From: Mycolicibacterium tusciae JS617 | GTDB taxonomy: Bacteria > Actinomycetota > Actinomycetes > Mycobacteriales > Mycobacteriaceae | Length of the DNA stretch: 64,000 nt | Reading direction: 5' to 3' | Assembly (NCBI RefSeq): GCF_000243415.2 | Contig: NZ_KI912270.1 | Coordinates: 2,790,001-2,854,000 of the forward strand | Part shown: positions 9,528 to 21,110 of the stretch, in pieces | Layout: each line of letters opens with the position of its first letter | Numbering within the stretch: the stretch's first letter is position 1 | Notes under the pieces: model-generated | What the model was told of the DNA's origin: nothing | Databases searched by the model: none | The model's input: only the letters and a program-made list of their open reading frames with translations | Position numbers and translations under genes: made by a program

Positions 9528-11141
9528 TCAGCCGAGATGCGGCAGTTGCGGTGTCGTGGGAACGACGATGACGGTGGGGCCGTCGGCGTCCAGTGCGGCC
9601 TTGAACTCGCCGGCCAGCATGTCGGTGCTGTCCACCTCCACCGCGTGGCATCCGAAGCCGGAGGCGATGGATGCGATGTCGAGGCCAGGAAGCTCCAGCC
9701 CTGGCACGTTCGGCGTCTCCTCCAGCAGCGCAAAGGATTTGAGAATCGCATACTCGCCGTTTCGCAGCACCACGAACACGATCGGCAGCTTGTGCTGCGC
9801 CGCGGTCCAGATCGCCTGCACCGAGTACTCGAATGACCCGTCGCCGATGGTCGCCACGATGTGGCGCTTGACGCCACGCGCGCGATCACCCAGTGCAATG
9901 CCCACGGCGCCGGGCACACCCCAGCCGATGCCCCCGCTTCCGGTGGCGAAGAAGCTCTTCGAGTGGGTCGTCGGCAGCCAATTGAACAGATCGACCATGG
10001 TCGACGTCGACTCCATGACGACAGCGGAGTCGTCGGGTTTGACGGTGCTGATGACCTCGTAGACCGCATTAGACGTCATCGGTGCCTGCGCGGGAACATC
10101 GGAGCGATGGTCGCGCACCAGGGGTGCGGGACGCTCGCGGTCGGCGGGTACGCGGACGATCTCGGTCAGCCGCGTCAGCGCCGCGCCGACATCGCCGACC
10201 AGGCTGTCTCCCACCGGGGCCACCGCGGAGAGGTGGGGATCGGCGGTGATCTGCAGCAGCTCGGTGCCCTCGGGGAGGTACTCGCCCGCCACATACGGGT
10301 AGTAGCGGAACACCTGGGCACCGATCACCACGACGAGGTCGTGACCGTGCACGGTCTGCTCGACCTCAGCGATGGTCATCGGCAGCGGCCCCGCATAGAG
10401 GGGGTGATTCTCGGGGAACGAGATCCGGTCGGCCAGCGCGCTGCCGTACACCGGCGCGCCCAGTTTCTCGGCAAATGCGATGCCGGCGTCCCAGGCTCCG
10501 GCCCGGTCCACCTCGGGACCAAGCACCAACATCGGGCGCTGCGCCGCGCTGATGCGCTCGGCGAATTCGGCCAGCTTCGAGGCGTCGGGCGCGACCCGCT
10601 CGCTGATGCTGCGCACCACGGCCGGACCCAGCGCCTGCTTGTCCCAGTCGTCCAGTGGGATCGACAGGAAGACGGGGCCCTTAGGCGCCTGCATGGCCAT
10701 CGCGTAGGCCTGCATGAACGCTGCGGGCACGTCTTCGGCGCGAGCAGGCTCATACGCCCATTTCACCCACGGCTGAGGTAGTTCCGTCGCGTTCGGATTG
10801 TTCAGATACGGGTCAGACAGCGACATTTCACGGGTCTGTTGGCCCGCGGTGATGATGAGCGGAGTATTGGCCCGGTACGCCGCGATCAGGCTGCCCATCG
10901 CGTTACCGGTACCCGCGGCCGTGTGCAGATTCACCAGTGCAGGCCTGCCGGTGGTCTGGGCGAACCCGTCGGCCATCGCCAGTGCCGATGCCTCCTGCAA
11001 CGCCAACACGTATGTGAAGTCGTCGGGGAAATCTCGTAGGAATGACTGTTCGGTGGAACCCGGATTCCCGAAAACGGTTGTCAGTCCCAGTGTCCTGAGA
11101 AGGTCGTAGGTAACGTCGTGGACAGTCTTCTGATCGGCCAT
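9528..11141 (-). CDS. mdlC: Benzoylformate decarboxylase-like ThDP enzyme
   Basis: A 537-residue thiamine diphosphate enzyme. Alignment by eye to Pseudomonas putida benzoylformate decarboxylase places Ser29 (NPGSTE), Glu50 (LQEAS) and His73 (NLHTAAGTGN) at the active-site Ser26, Glu47 and His70. The C-terminal ThDP-binding motif is GDGS...RNGEYAI. This supports decarboxylation of an aromatic 2-oxo acid to an aldehyde. It heads a three-gene run with a tautomerase and a quinone reductase. No mandelate dehydrogenase or aldehyde dehydrogenase is adjacent, so the natural substrate is uncertain. Confidence 0.85.
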   Translation of the reverse strand: MADQKTVHDVTYDLLRTLGLTTVFGNPGSTEQSFLRDFPDDFTYVLALQEASALAMADGFAQTTGRPALVNLHTAAGTGNAMGSLIAAYRANTPLIITAGQQTREMSLSDPYLNNPNATELPQPWVKWAYEPARAEDVPAAFMQAYAMAMQAPKGPVFLSIPLDDWDKQALGPAVVRSISERVAPDASKLAEFAERISAAQRPMLVLGPEVDRAGAWDAGIAFAEKLGAPVYGSALADRISFPENHPLYAGPLPMTIAEVEQTVHGHDLVVVIGAQVFRYYPYVAGEYLPEGTELLQITADPHLSAVAPVGDSLVGDVGAALTRLTEIVRVPADRERPAPLVRDHRSDVPAQAPMTSNAVYEVISTVKPDDSAVVMESTSTMVDLFNWLPTTHSKSFFATGSGGIGWGVPGAVGIALGDRARGVKRHIVATIGDGSFEYSVQAIWTAAQHKLPIVFVVLRNGEYAILKSFALLEETPNVPGLELPGLDIASIASGFGCHAVEVDSTDMLAGEFKAALDADGPTVIVVPTTPQLPHLG

Positions 11142-11301
11142 GGTTGAACCCCTCGCAGTTGGAATAGATTTCGACTGCCAGGTGTTGTCCAGCAGCTTGC
11201 CAAGAAGAGTCGCCTGTGCAACGCCCCAGCGTCATCGGCGCTGGCAGCTATTGGGCCGTCGGCTGACGGGAAAGTCTGATTACCACTAGCGGGTATGCGG
11301 G

Positions 11302-11967
11302 CTAGGCGAGCTGTTTGGAATCGGGCAGGCCGCCGGTCGCCTCGAACACGACCCGCCTGCCGATTTCGACAGCGTGGTCGGCGAACCGTTCGTAATAGCG
11401 ACCCAGTAGTGCGACGTCTACCGCGGAGCACACGCCGTCCTGCCACTTGTGGTCGATCAGCAGCGTGAACAAATGCCGGTGCGCGGCATCCACGGCATCG
11501 TCTTCATCGCGCAACCGCGCTGCCTTATATGGATCGCGCGACAGCAGTACTTCCTGCGCGGTTCTGGCCAACTGAACCGCCGTTTCGCCCATTCCGGTGA
11601 AGCTGACGCGGACGTCCTCCGGCACCGCACACTCAGGATGTCGAAGCCGCGAGATGCTCGCCACATGCACGGCAAGCGCGCCCATCCGCTCGACGTCGGC
11701 ACCGATCTGGATGGAGCCGACGATCGACCGCAGATCACCGGCGACCGGTTGCTGAAGAGCCAGCAGCCGCAGCGCCTCGGCCTCGGCCCGAAGACTTATG
11801 GCGGCGAGGTGTTCATGGTCGGCGATGACCTGTTCGGCCAGCTGTAGGTCGGCGTCGAGCAATGCGCGGGTGGCGTGCTCCATCGCCGCCGCCGCCAGTC
11901 CGCACATCTGGACGAGATGCGATCGCATTTCGTCGAGCTGCTCGTGGTAAGCGGTACGCACCGGCAC
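11302..11967 (-). CDS. phoU: PhoU-family phosphate signalling regulator
   Basis: The 221 residues form two PhoU helical repeats, each with the acidic cluster that binds metal in PhoU structures (for example EADADLQ-type helices, and the [14 protein letters not shown] [11 protein letters not shown] near the end). PhoU proteins link the Pst phosphate transporter to the SenX3-RegX3 type two-component system and repress the phosphate regulon when phosphate is ample. M. tuberculosis has two paralogues, PhoY1 and PhoY2; I cannot say which this matches. No pst genes lie nearby. The start is a GTG. Confidence 0.9.
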   Translation of the reverse strand: MPVRTAYHEQLDEMRSHLVQMCGLAAAAMEHATRALLDADLQLAEQVIADHEHLAAISLRAEAEALRLLALQQPVAGDLRSIVGSIQIGADVERMGALAVHVASISRLRHPECAVPEDVRVSFTGMGETAVQLARTAQEVLLSRDPYKAARLRDEDDAVDAAHRHLFTLLIDHKWQDGVCSAVDVALLGRYYERFADHAVEIGRRVVFEATGGLPDSKQLA

Positions 11968-12009
11968 TACGTACCCTGGTCCGACCAGTTCAAACGCGTG
12001 TGGCGCGAT

Positions 12010-13779
12010 TTATCCTGCCGAGCTGACCGGCTCGATCGGCGGCTGGGGCCGCGGCGATGAGCCGCTTGCGCGAAGAGCAGAGAACAGCGCCGCAGGAGCG
12101 TCGACGGGGACGACGGGGTGATTCGGCGAGATCGGTGCAAGACGCTTGTAGGGCTCGCCCTGCGCCGGGCGTTGATCAACCTCACCCTTGTTGGGCCACA
12201 GCGACGCAGCGCGCTCTGCCTGCGCGGTGATCGAAAGCGACGGGTTGACACCGAGATTCGCCGAGATCGATGCGCCGTCGTGCACCGACAGCGTCGGGTA
12301 GTTGTACACCCGCTGATACGGGTCGATGACACCGTGCTCGGCGGTGTCACCGATCGCGGCACCGCCGAGGTAGTGCGCGGTCAGCGGGATGTTGAACAGT
12401 TCTCCCCAGGTGCCGCCGGCGACGCCGTCGATCTTCTCAGCGATCCGGCGCGTCACCTCGTTGCCCACCGGGATCCACGTCGGGTTGGGCTCGCCGTGAC
12501 CCTGCTTACTGTCCAGCCGTCGGAAGCCGAACCTGGTGCGACGCGTGTAGGTCGTGATGGAGTTGTCGAGGTGCTGCATGACCAGCGCGATCATGGTCCG
12601 CTCGCTCCACTTGCGTGGGTTCAGCAACCGCAGCAGCTTGCGGGGGTTCGACCCGGCCTGCTGGAAGAACTGCCTCCACCGCGGGACGTCAGTCCCCTGG
12701 GGCCCCGCACCATCGGTCATCAGCGTCTGCAGCAGGCCCATCGCGTTGCTGCCCTTGCCATATCGCACCGGCTCGATGTGAGTGTCCGAGGTCGGATGAA
12801 TCGACGAGGTGATCGCCACGCCATGGGTGAGATCGAGATCCTTCGACACCTCGAAACGTCCGGCGCCGACGATCGACTCCGAATTGGTCCGGGTGAGCAC
12901 GCCGAGCTTGTCGGACAGCTTGGGCAGCTTGCCCTTGTCGCGCATTTTGAACAGCAGTTTCTGGGTGCCGTATGTGCCGGCCGCCAGCACCACGTGTGTG
13001 GCGGTGAGCGTGCGACGTTTACGCAGCAGACTGCCGGTGCGCGCGGTGCGCACATCCCACAGCCCGTCGGAACGTTGCGAGAAGCTCGTCACGGTCGTCA
13101 TCGGAATGATTTCGGCCCCAGCCGTTTCCGCCAGCCCGAGGTAATTCTTCAACAGCGTGTTCTTGGCGCCGTACCGGCAACCCGTCATGCAGGAACCGCA
13201 TTCGATGCAGCCGGTGCGGGCCGGACCTGCGCCGCCGAAGTACGGATCCGGCACAGTCCGGCCCGGTGCCTTGGTGCCGTCGGGACCGAAGAACACACCA
13301 ACGGGCGTCGGAACGAACGTGTCCTCGACGCCCATGTCGGCGGCGACCTCTTTCATGACGCGGTCGGCGTCGGTGAATGTCGGGTTCTCGACCACGCCGA
13401 GCATCCGCTGCGCCTGGTCGTAGTGCGGGGTCAGTTCGCTACGCCAGTCGGTGATCTGCTTCCACTGCGGGTCGTTGAAGAACGCGTCCGGCGGCACGTA
13501 CAGGGTGTTGGCGTAGTTGAGCGATCCCCCGCCGACACCAGCGCCGGCCAAGATCATCACGTTGCGCAGCAGGTGGATTCTCTGGATGCCGTACATCCCG
13601 AGCCTCGGCGCCCACAGGAACTTGCGCAAGTTCCACGAAGTCTTCGCGAAGTCCTCGTCCTCGAACCGGCGACCGGCCTCGAGAACGCCGACGCGATAGC
13701 CCTTCTCGGTAAGCCGCAGCGCGGACACACTGCCACCGAATCCCGAACCGATGACCAAGACGTCGTAGTCAGGCTTCAT
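12010..13779 (-). CDS. choD: GMC-family FAD oxidoreductase, ChoD type (putative cholesterol oxidase)
   Basis: A 589-residue flavoprotein. It has an N-terminal dinucleotide motif GSGFGGSVSALRLTEKG, the GMC signature region AGAGVGGGSLNYAN, and a cysteine cluster IECGSCMTGCRYGAKNT near residue 195. The C-terminal region with HYLGGAAIG and the NPSLSITAQAERAA motif completes the FAD fold. It matches M. tuberculosis ChoD (Rv3409c) in order, just upstream of guaB3. Although named cholesterol oxidase, ChoD is not the main sterol-oxidising enzyme in mycobacteria, so substrate assignment should stay open. Confidence 0.92.
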   Translation of the reverse strand: MKPDYDVLVIGSGFGGSVSALRLTEKGYRVGVLEAGRRFEDEDFAKTSWNLRKFLWAPRLGMYGIQRIHLLRNVMILAGAGVGGGSLNYANTLYVPPDAFFNDPQWKQITDWRSELTPHYDQAQRMLGVVENPTFTDADRVMKEVAADMGVEDTFVPTPVGVFFGPDGTKAPGRTVPDPYFGGAGPARTGCIECGSCMTGCRYGAKNTLLKNYLGLAETAGAEIIPMTTVTSFSQRSDGLWDVRTARTGSLLRKRRTLTATHVVLAAGTYGTQKLLFKMRDKGKLPKLSDKLGVLTRTNSESIVGAGRFEVSKDLDLTHGVAITSSIHPTSDTHIEPVRYGKGSNAMGLLQTLMTDGAGPQGTDVPRWRQFFQQAGSNPRKLLRLLNPRKWSERTMIALVMQHLDNSITTYTRRTRFGFRRLDSKQGHGEPNPTWIPVGNEVTRRIAEKIDGVAGGTWGELFNIPLTAHYLGGAAIGDTAEHGVIDPYQRVYNYPTLSVHDGASISANLGVNPSLSITAQAERAASLWPNKGEVDQRPAQGEPYKRLAPISPNHPVVPVDAPAALFSALRASGSSPRPQPPIEPVSSAG

Positions 13780-13895
13780 CGCTTCAGTATCTCGCTACTC
13801 GCCAGTAACTACTACCCAGGTGACCCTTACCGGGGCTCTACCTGCAATTCGTCCGAATTGACGTCGGCGCAGCAAACCGGGCGTACGCTTCGCGC

Positions 13896-14261
13896 ATGAT
13901 CCGTCCGCTCATCACAGTCGCGTTCGTCGCGGCCGCCGTAGCGCTGGCGGTCCCTGCCACCGCAGAGCCGGTTCCCGGGATGGTCAACGACGCCGTGCTG
14001 GGCCAACCGTGCGACAACACGACCTCGTTCGTCTTCGGAACCAACGCAAGCGGCGCAATTCTGGCGTGCGGCTCGCCAAAGGCTCCCGGCGAATGGTCGC
14101 AGATCTCCGGTCTGATCGGGGTCCGCGAGATCGGCACGAAGTGCTTCTCCGACGTCGTCAGCGTCAATCCCGAAGGCAGCGGATGGACCGCCGCGCAATC
14201 ACCCGACGGCCGACCGCTGTTCTGCGCCTACCCGACGGACACGTGGGAAGTGCAGTCTTAG
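13896..14261 (+). CDS. Small secreted protein of unknown function
   Basis: The 121 residues begin with a Sec signal peptide (MIRPLITVAFVAAAVALAVPATA) with a likely cut after ATA. The mature part is about 98 residues with four cysteines, enough for two disulfides outside the cell. No known domain is visible. It converges with guaB3 with only two bases between stop codons, and it is divergent from choD. Similar small exported mycobacterial proteins are common and uncharacterised. Confidence 0.75.
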   Translation: MIRPLITVAFVAAAVALAVPATAEPVPGMVNDAVLGQPCDNTTSFVFGTNASGAILACGSPKAPGEWSQISGLIGVREIGTKCFSDVVSVNPEGSGWTAAQSPDGRPLFCAYPTDTWEVQS

Positions 14262-14263
14262 CG

Positions 14264-15409
14264 TCAATCCCCGACGGTCAGTCCGACCTTCTGGAACTCC
14301 TTGAGGTCGCAATATCCGGCCTTGGCCATCGATCGCCGCAGGCCTCCGACGAGGTTGAGCGAGCCGAACGGATCGTCTGACGGGCCGGTCAGCACCTGCG
14401 CCAGCGACGGCCGTTCGCCGATAGCCACCTGCAGCAGAGCGCCGCGCGGCAGGGACGGGTGCGCCGCCGCGGCGGGCCAGAACCAGCCGCCACCCAGGGC
14501 CTCGGCGGCGGTGGCCAGCGGCGTGCCGAGGACGACGGCGTCGGCGCCGCACGCAATGGCCTTGGCCAGATCGCCGGAGGTATGGATGTCACCGTCGGCC
14601 AGCACGTGGACGTAGCGGCCGCCGGTCTCGTCGAGGTATTCGCGGCGAGCGGCGGCGGCGTCGGCGATCGCGGTCGCCATCGGCACGCTGATCCCGAGCA
14701 CTTCGTCGCTGGTGGTGACACCGCTGGTCGACCCGTAGCCGACGATGACGCCTGCTGCGCCGGTACGCATGAGGTGCAGGGCAGTGCGGTGGTCGAGCAC
14801 ACCGCCGGCCACCACCGGAATGTCGAGTTCGGAGATGAACGTCTTGAGGTTCAACGGCTCGCCGACTCCGTGATCCTGGGCGACCCGCTCGGCGGAGATG
14901 ATGGTGCCCTGGATGACCAGCAGGTCGACACCCGCGGCGACGAGCGCCGGCGTCAGCGCCGCAGCGTTCTGCGGACTGACACGAACCGCTGTCGTCACCC
15001 CGGCCTCGCGGATGCGCGCCACTGCGGCCCCCAGCAGGTCGGGGTCCAATGGCGCGGCATGCAGTTGTTGCAGCAGCCGGATCGCCGCCGACGGTTCCGG
15101 CTCCTTCTCGGCGGCGGAGATGACCTGCGCGATCTTCTCCTCGACGTCGGCGTGCCTGCCGATCAAGCCCTCGCCGTTCAGCACGCCCAGACCGCCTTGG
15201 CGGCCTATTTCGATGGCGAACTCCGGCGACACCAGCGCGTCGGTCGGGTGCGCGACAACCGGGATCTCGAACCGGTACGCATCCAATTGCCAGGCCGTCG
15301 AGACGTCCTGGGATGACCGGGTGCGCCGCGACGGCACAATGTTGATGTCGTCGAGTTCGTAAGTGCGACGGGCGGTTCGGCCCATACCGATTTCAACTGT
15401 GTCACGCAC
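14264..15409 (-). CDS. guaB3: GuaB3, IMP dehydrogenase-family / GMP reductase-like protein
   Basis: A 381-residue TIM-barrel protein of the IMPDH/GMPR family, without the CBS pair found in GuaB2. The N-terminus (GMGRTARRTYEL) and order match M. tuberculosis GuaB3 (Rv3410c). GuaB3-type proteins do not replace GuaB2 as IMP dehydrogenase; a GMP reductase-like purine salvage role has been proposed for related actinobacterial proteins. A GTG start at 15409 follows GAGGAGATGG. It lies downstream of guaB2 on the same strand with a 50-base gap. Confidence 0.93.
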   Translation of the reverse strand: MRDTVEIGMGRTARRTYELDDINIVPSRRTRSSQDVSTAWQLDAYRFEIPVVAHPTDALVSPEFAIEIGRQGGLGVLNGEGLIGRHADVEEKIAQVISAAEKEPEPSAAIRLLQQLHAAPLDPDLLGAAVARIREAGVTTAVRVSPQNAAALTPALVAAGVDLLVIQGTIISAERVAQDHGVGEPLNLKTFISELDIPVVAGGVLDHRTALHLMRTGAAGVIVGYGSTSGVTTSDEVLGISVPMATAIADAAAARREYLDETGGRYVHVLADGDIHTSGDLAKAIACGADAVVLGTPLATAAEALGGGWFWPAAAAHPSLPRGALLQVAIGERPSLAQVLTGPSDDPFGSLNLVGGLRRSMAKAGYCDLKEFQKVGLTVGD

Positions 15410-15459
15410 TGGGCCATCTCCTCTTCGCGCAAGCGCTCATCGGTGAGCGCCAGCGTTCG

Positions 15460-17546
<2,087 letters not shown>

Positions 17547-17561
17547 GGGCGCAACCCCTGG

Positions 17562-18797
17562 TTAGCTGCCGTCGCCGCTGGAACCGGTCTCGGGTTTGGG
17601 CATCACGAATGTCGTCGTAACAGGCGCCTGCCGTTGCACCGGCGGTGGTTGCCGTTGTGGCGGCGGAGCCACGACTGTGGTGGGCGGCGCCTGAACCGTT
17701 GCCGGCGGCGCCTCAACCGTTGCCGGCGGCGCCTCAACCGTTGACGGCGGCGCCTCCTCGGCGGCCTCGGTGACAGTCGATGACTGCGCAGGCTGGCTCT
17801 TCGTGGTCATTGCAACTGTGGTCGTCGTCGTAGGTGGCGGTGTCGCCACGGAAGACGTCGGGGGCGGTACTTCCTCCGATGTCGGCGATGCAGGCGGCGT
17901 GCTGGGCCCAGATGTCGGCTCCACCGTCGCAGGGACCGACGTCGGCGGCGGGGCCTGCACTGGCGGGCTGGTCGGCGGCGGCTGGCTCGACGATGGCGCG
18001 CTCGTCGGCTGCGACGTCGGGCTGGACGACGGCGTGGTCGGACTGCTCGGCGAAGTGGTGTCCGACGGCGACGTGGTCGCGGGCGAAGTCGAGGTATCCG
18101 AGGGCGGTGTCGTCTCCGGAGCCGAGGTATCCGACGACGTCGGTGTCTGGAGCACGACCACGTCGGGGAAGACCGGCGGCGGCACGTCGGGAGGCAGGAC
18201 GGCCGCGGCGTCTTGGGCGTCGACCTTCACCGTCAGCTCTTGCCACTCGGTGACCAGTTCCTGCTTGCGCACATCGTCGTTGACTGTGGCGACGGTCGTC
18301 GTCAGAGTCTGCAGCTTCTGCTGGGCGGCGTCCCACTGTCCCTCGTCGACGAGCTGCTGCACCTCGGCAAGTTGCTGCGAGGCAAGCATCACGGCGTCGT
18401 CGCGGGTAGCTGGCTGCTCACCGAAGATCATCGTGCGCAGCCCATAGAGCGAGTCGCCCGGCCCCGCACCCGCTACGACGCTGGCGAAGCCGCCGAGACA
18501 CAGCACCGCCGCGGCGGTCGATCCGACAAGAGCCAGGGTCCTGCGCGAGCGCTTATGTGTGCGCTGAGCGGAGTCCAACGCGATCACCGCATCCCGCGGC
18601 GTCACCGGAACCGTCAGCGGCGCATCACGAATGTCGTCGCGCCAACCGGATAGCAGATTGACCAGTTCGGCCTCGCCGGCATCGGTGGCATACACCGGCT
18701 GTTCGAAGGCGAGCGCGTCGAGGAACCGGTCGGTGCGGTTGATCTCGTTGAGCGACGGGTCCCCGCCGTTGGAAGTCCAGCGTCCGAAGTCAGGCAT
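17562..18797 (-). CDS. rsdA: Anti-sigma-D factor RsdA
   Basis: Membrane-anchored regulator that binds SigD. The cytoplasmic N-terminus (about residues 1-80) includes the FLDALAFEQPVY segment expected to contact the sigma factor. One transmembrane helix lies near residues 87-110. The long outer part is rich in Pro, Thr, Ser and Val, with near-identical repeats PPATVEA and PPATVQA close to the end. At 411 residues the tail is long. It overlaps the end of sigD by eight bases, so the two are co-translated. In M. tuberculosis RsdA is removed by Clp proteolysis to release SigD. Confidence 0.92.
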   Translation of the reverse strand: MPDFGRWTSNGGDPSLNEINRTDRFLDALAFEQPVYATDAGEAELVNLLSGWRDDIRDAPLTVPVTPRDAVIALDSAQRTHKRSRRTLALVGSTAAAVLCLGGFASVVAGAGPGDSLYGLRTMIFGEQPATRDDAVMLASQQLAEVQQLVDEGQWDAAQQKLQTLTTTVATVNDDVRKQELVTEWQELTVKVDAQDAAAVLPPDVPPPVFPDVVVLQTPTSSDTSAPETTPPSDTSTSPATTSPSDTTSPSSPTTPSSSPTSQPTSAPSSSQPPPTSPPVQAPPPTSVPATVEPTSGPSTPPASPTSEEVPPPTSSVATPPPTTTTTVAMTTKSQPAQSSTVTEAAEEAPPSTVEAPPATVEAPPATVQAPPTTVVAPPPQRQPPPVQRQAPVTTTFVMPKPETGSSGDGS

Positions 18798-19368
18798 GGT
18801 CGTGCCCCTTCGACATGATCTCGTCCTTCAGCCGCGCCAGCGCGCGGTGCTGGGCGACCCGGACCGCGCCCGCTGTGCTTCCGACCGCCTCGGCGGTCTC
18901 TTCTGCGCTCATGCCGACGACCACGCGCAGGATCAGAATTTCGCGTTGCTTCTCGGGCAACACAGTCAGTAGCTGCTTCATCCGGGCCGATGCCTCGGAG
19001 TCCAGCGCCATCTGTTCTGGGCCGGCGTCCACCGACAAGCGTTCCGGCACGACATCCGTCGGGTCGGAGCGGTTCCTGCCCGCTGCGCGATGTGCGTCAG
19101 CGACCTTGTGCGCAGCTATGCCGTACACAAAGGCCAGGAACGGTCGTCCCTGATCCTTGTAGCGCGGCAGCGCCGTAATGGCGGCCAAGCACACCTCCTG
19201 CGCGACGTCATCTGCTGAGAGGCCACTTCGTTCAGTCGACCCAACCCTCGCCCGGCAATACCGGACGACGATGGGACGAATGGTCTCCAGCACCCTCCGG
19301 AGCGCGTCCCGGTTGCCCGCTACAGCTTCAGCGACGACATCATCGAGACGTTCTCCCGAAATTGTCAT
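18790..19368 (-). CDS. sigD: ECF sigma factor SigD
   Basis: A 192-residue extracytoplasmic-function sigma factor. Region 2 spans about residues 25-95 with the DDVAQEVCLAA helix and the YGIAAHKVADAHRA segment that recognises the -10. Region 4 spans about residues 130-185 with a helix-turn-helix (GMSAEETAEAVGSTAGAVRVAQHRAL) for the -35. It matches Rv3414c in order. It is coupled to its anti-sigma factor RsdA by an eight-base overlap. In M. tuberculosis SigD supports ribosomal and chaperone gene expression during starvation. Confidence 0.96.
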   Translation of the reverse strand: MTISGERLDDVVAEAVAGNRDALRRVLETIRPIVVRYCRARVGSTERSGLSADDVAQEVCLAAITALPRYKDQGRPFLAFVYGIAAHKVADAHRAAGRNRSDPTDVVPERLSVDAGPEQMALDSEASARMKQLLTVLPEKQREILILRVVVGMSAEETAEAVGSTAGAVRVAQHRALARLKDEIMSKGHDHA

Positions 19369-19458
19369 CGTGGGCGATCTCTCCAGCGTTACTTGCAGGA
19401 CACTTACCGGTGGCTTGGCTCAGCTAAACAATAACTTTCAGGATGGCGCGCTCCCCTC

Positions 19459-20247
19459 TCAGCAGGCGGCCCACACGCCGCCTCGTGACCGGACTGTGTC
19501 GGCAGAACCATCGCGGATGGCCGTCACCTCTACATCTGAGCGCGTCGCGCTGCCGATGCCGACCAGCAACGACGCCAACGCCCACCGCAACGGGATCATT
19601 CCGAGCCGTTCGGTGTCGTCGAGCGCGGTATCGGCGACTCGCCGGGAGCCGTGCAGGTCCCCAGCGCAGCACAACGCCGCGGCCAGGACCACGTCGGACT
19701 TCAGGATGTGGCGTGCCGAACCGAACGCGGCGGCGGCGGTTCGGGCCGTTTCGGCGTGGTCCACCGCCGCCGCCCCCTGACCGCGGGCCATCGCCAGTTC
19801 GGCGGACACCCACGCGATCCGCACGTGCAGCCGATCAGGCCCCCGCTCGTCGATCAGGTCGGCGGCGCGGTGCAGTGCCCGCTCCGATGCCGCGAACCGT
19901 CCCGTGCCGAGCGCGTCCGCGGCCAATCCGATCAGCGCATCGCCGCCAGCCTCGCGATCGGAACCCGCAAGTGCCGACGCCCGGCCGTCCCAGCCACGGG
20001 CGCGGTCGTGCCAGCCGAGTTGCCGAAGAAACGACGCACGGGTGCTGTGGGCCAGCGATACGACAGGGTCACGGGGCCCGCGACAGACTGCGGCGAGATC
20101 GGCAAGCGCGCTGCTGTACCGGCCCTGACCACCGGCCGCAACGGCCCGCAGCCATAGTTCATACGGTGTCGTCGCGGCGGCCAGCGGCCAGCATCCAGGG
20201 TCGTCGCCGAACGCGGCGTTCGAGAGTTCTGCGGGGGAAGTGATCAT
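19459..20247 (-). CDS. Rv3415c-like helical repeat protein
   Basis: About 262 Ala- and Arg-rich residues forming a run of helices with TPR-like spacing (for example RFAASERALHRAADLIDERG). Its place between sigD and whiB3 matches M. tuberculosis Rv3415c. No catalytic motif is visible. The start is uncertain: the frame extends to 20361, but the internal ATG at 20247 (MITSPAEL) gives a length nearer that expected. Possibly a protein-binding scaffold; function unknown. Confidence 0.7.
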   Translation of the reverse strand: MITSPAELSNAAFGDDPGCWPLAAATTPYELWLRAVAAGGQGRYSSALADLAAVCRGPRDPVVSLAHSTRASFLRQLGWHDRARGWDGRASALAGSDREAGGDALIGLAADALGTGRFAASERALHRAADLIDERGPDRLHVRIAWVSAELAMARGQGAAAVDHAETARTAAAAFGSARHILKSDVVLAAALCCAGDLHGSRRVADTALDDTERLGMIPLRWALASLLVGIGSATRSDVEVTAIRDGSADTVRSRGGVWAAC

Positions 20248-20547
20248 CGGTGCCGAGACGGTATCAACGGGACAGGTAATACCCGTTACCGGCGGACCCG
20301 TTTTCTCGTTGGGGTCAAAATCACTTTGGTTAACAGTTGGTGCTGCCAAAGTTAATTCCATGTAAGCCGGTGACGGGTCCAGGGAATTTGCCGGAAAGAC
20401 ATCAATCGACGCGAACAGGACAAATGCCGGACGTGGACAACCGCGACTCGTTCGCTAAAACAACGAACTTCGCAATCGAGCGTCTCAAGATGAACGTGAC
20501 GTAAATTCTGTACCTGCCGTTATGTCAATAAGCACATGCTCAAGCTA

Positions 20548-20577
20548 TTGACGGAATTTCGTGAGCACACCTAGTTT
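20548..20577 (+). promoter_or_regulatory. Candidate whiB3 promoter
   Basis: TTGACG (20548-20553) and TAGTTT (20572-20577) are separated by 18 bases, a fair match to the mycobacterial housekeeping promoter. It lies about 95 bases before whiB3, inside the 422-base AT-richer gap between 20247 and 20670. I see no other gene in that gap. Confidence 0.4.
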
Positions 20578-20669
20578 GTGTGCACGCGGTCATCGATGAT
20601 TAGCGATCGGTTCCAAAGCTCCCGCACTCGTGTAGTTGGCGAATTGGGTGTGTAGAGAGGGGTTCTCCA

Positions 20670-20960
20670 ATGCCACAGCCTCAACAGCTTCCTGGCCCCA
20701 ACGCTGATATCTGGGATTGGCAGATCGCCGGCCTATGCCGAGGCGTTGATTCGGCCATGTTCTTTCACCCCGACGGCGAACGCGGCCGGGCCCGCGCGCA
20801 ACGAGAGCTGCGCGCCAAGGAGATGTGCCGGAGCTGCCCAGTGATCGCGCAGTGCCGCACGCACGCGCTCGCGGTCGGTGAGCCCTACGGCATCTGGGGC
20901 GGCCTCTCCGAGGCCGAGCGTGAACTGCTGCTGAAGCGGGGCATCCGCCGCGCCTCGTAG
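20670..20960 (+). CDS. whiB3: WhiB3 redox-sensing transcription regulator
   Basis: The 96 residues contain the WhiB four-cysteine set: one Cys in AGLCRGVD, CRSC (two, spaced CxxC) and one in AQCRTH, which bind a 4Fe-4S cluster. The family GIWGG turn follows, then the basic tail LLLKRGIRR that contacts DNA. Sequence and order match Rv3416. WhiB3 senses NO, oxygen and redox state and controls lipid anabolism and intracellular redox balance, partly by binding the principal sigma factor. Followed by a strong hairpin, so probably monocistronic. Confidence 0.96.
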   Translation: MPQPQQLPGPNADIWDWQIAGLCRGVDSAMFFHPDGERGRARAQRELRAKEMCRSCPVIAQCRTHALAVGEPYGIWGGLSEAERELLLKRGIRRAS

Positions 20961-20983
20961 CCACGGTCCAATAGAGCCAGACA

Positions 20984-21023
20984 GAGAAGGCCCCACCCCG
21001 GCGTCGGCGGATGGGGCCTTCTC
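20984..21023 (+). terminator. Hairpin terminator after whiB3
   Basis: A perfect 12-bp stem, GAGAAGGCCCCA / TGGGGCCTTCTC, with a 16-base loop starts 24 bases after the whiB3 stop codon. There is no T-run, as is common for mycobacterial terminators. Confidence 0.7.
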
Positions 21024-21110
21024 CACGCGTGGTCGCGGCCGGCGCGGCTGATCTTCGCGACAACACAAGACACGCGACAACACAAGACAATGGACCGCCG
21101 CTGACCCAGA

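Noticed and set aside
12118..13899. A 593-residue plus-strand open frame opposite choD
   Set aside because: Antisense to a clear GMC oxidoreductase, with His/Arg-rich shadow composition.
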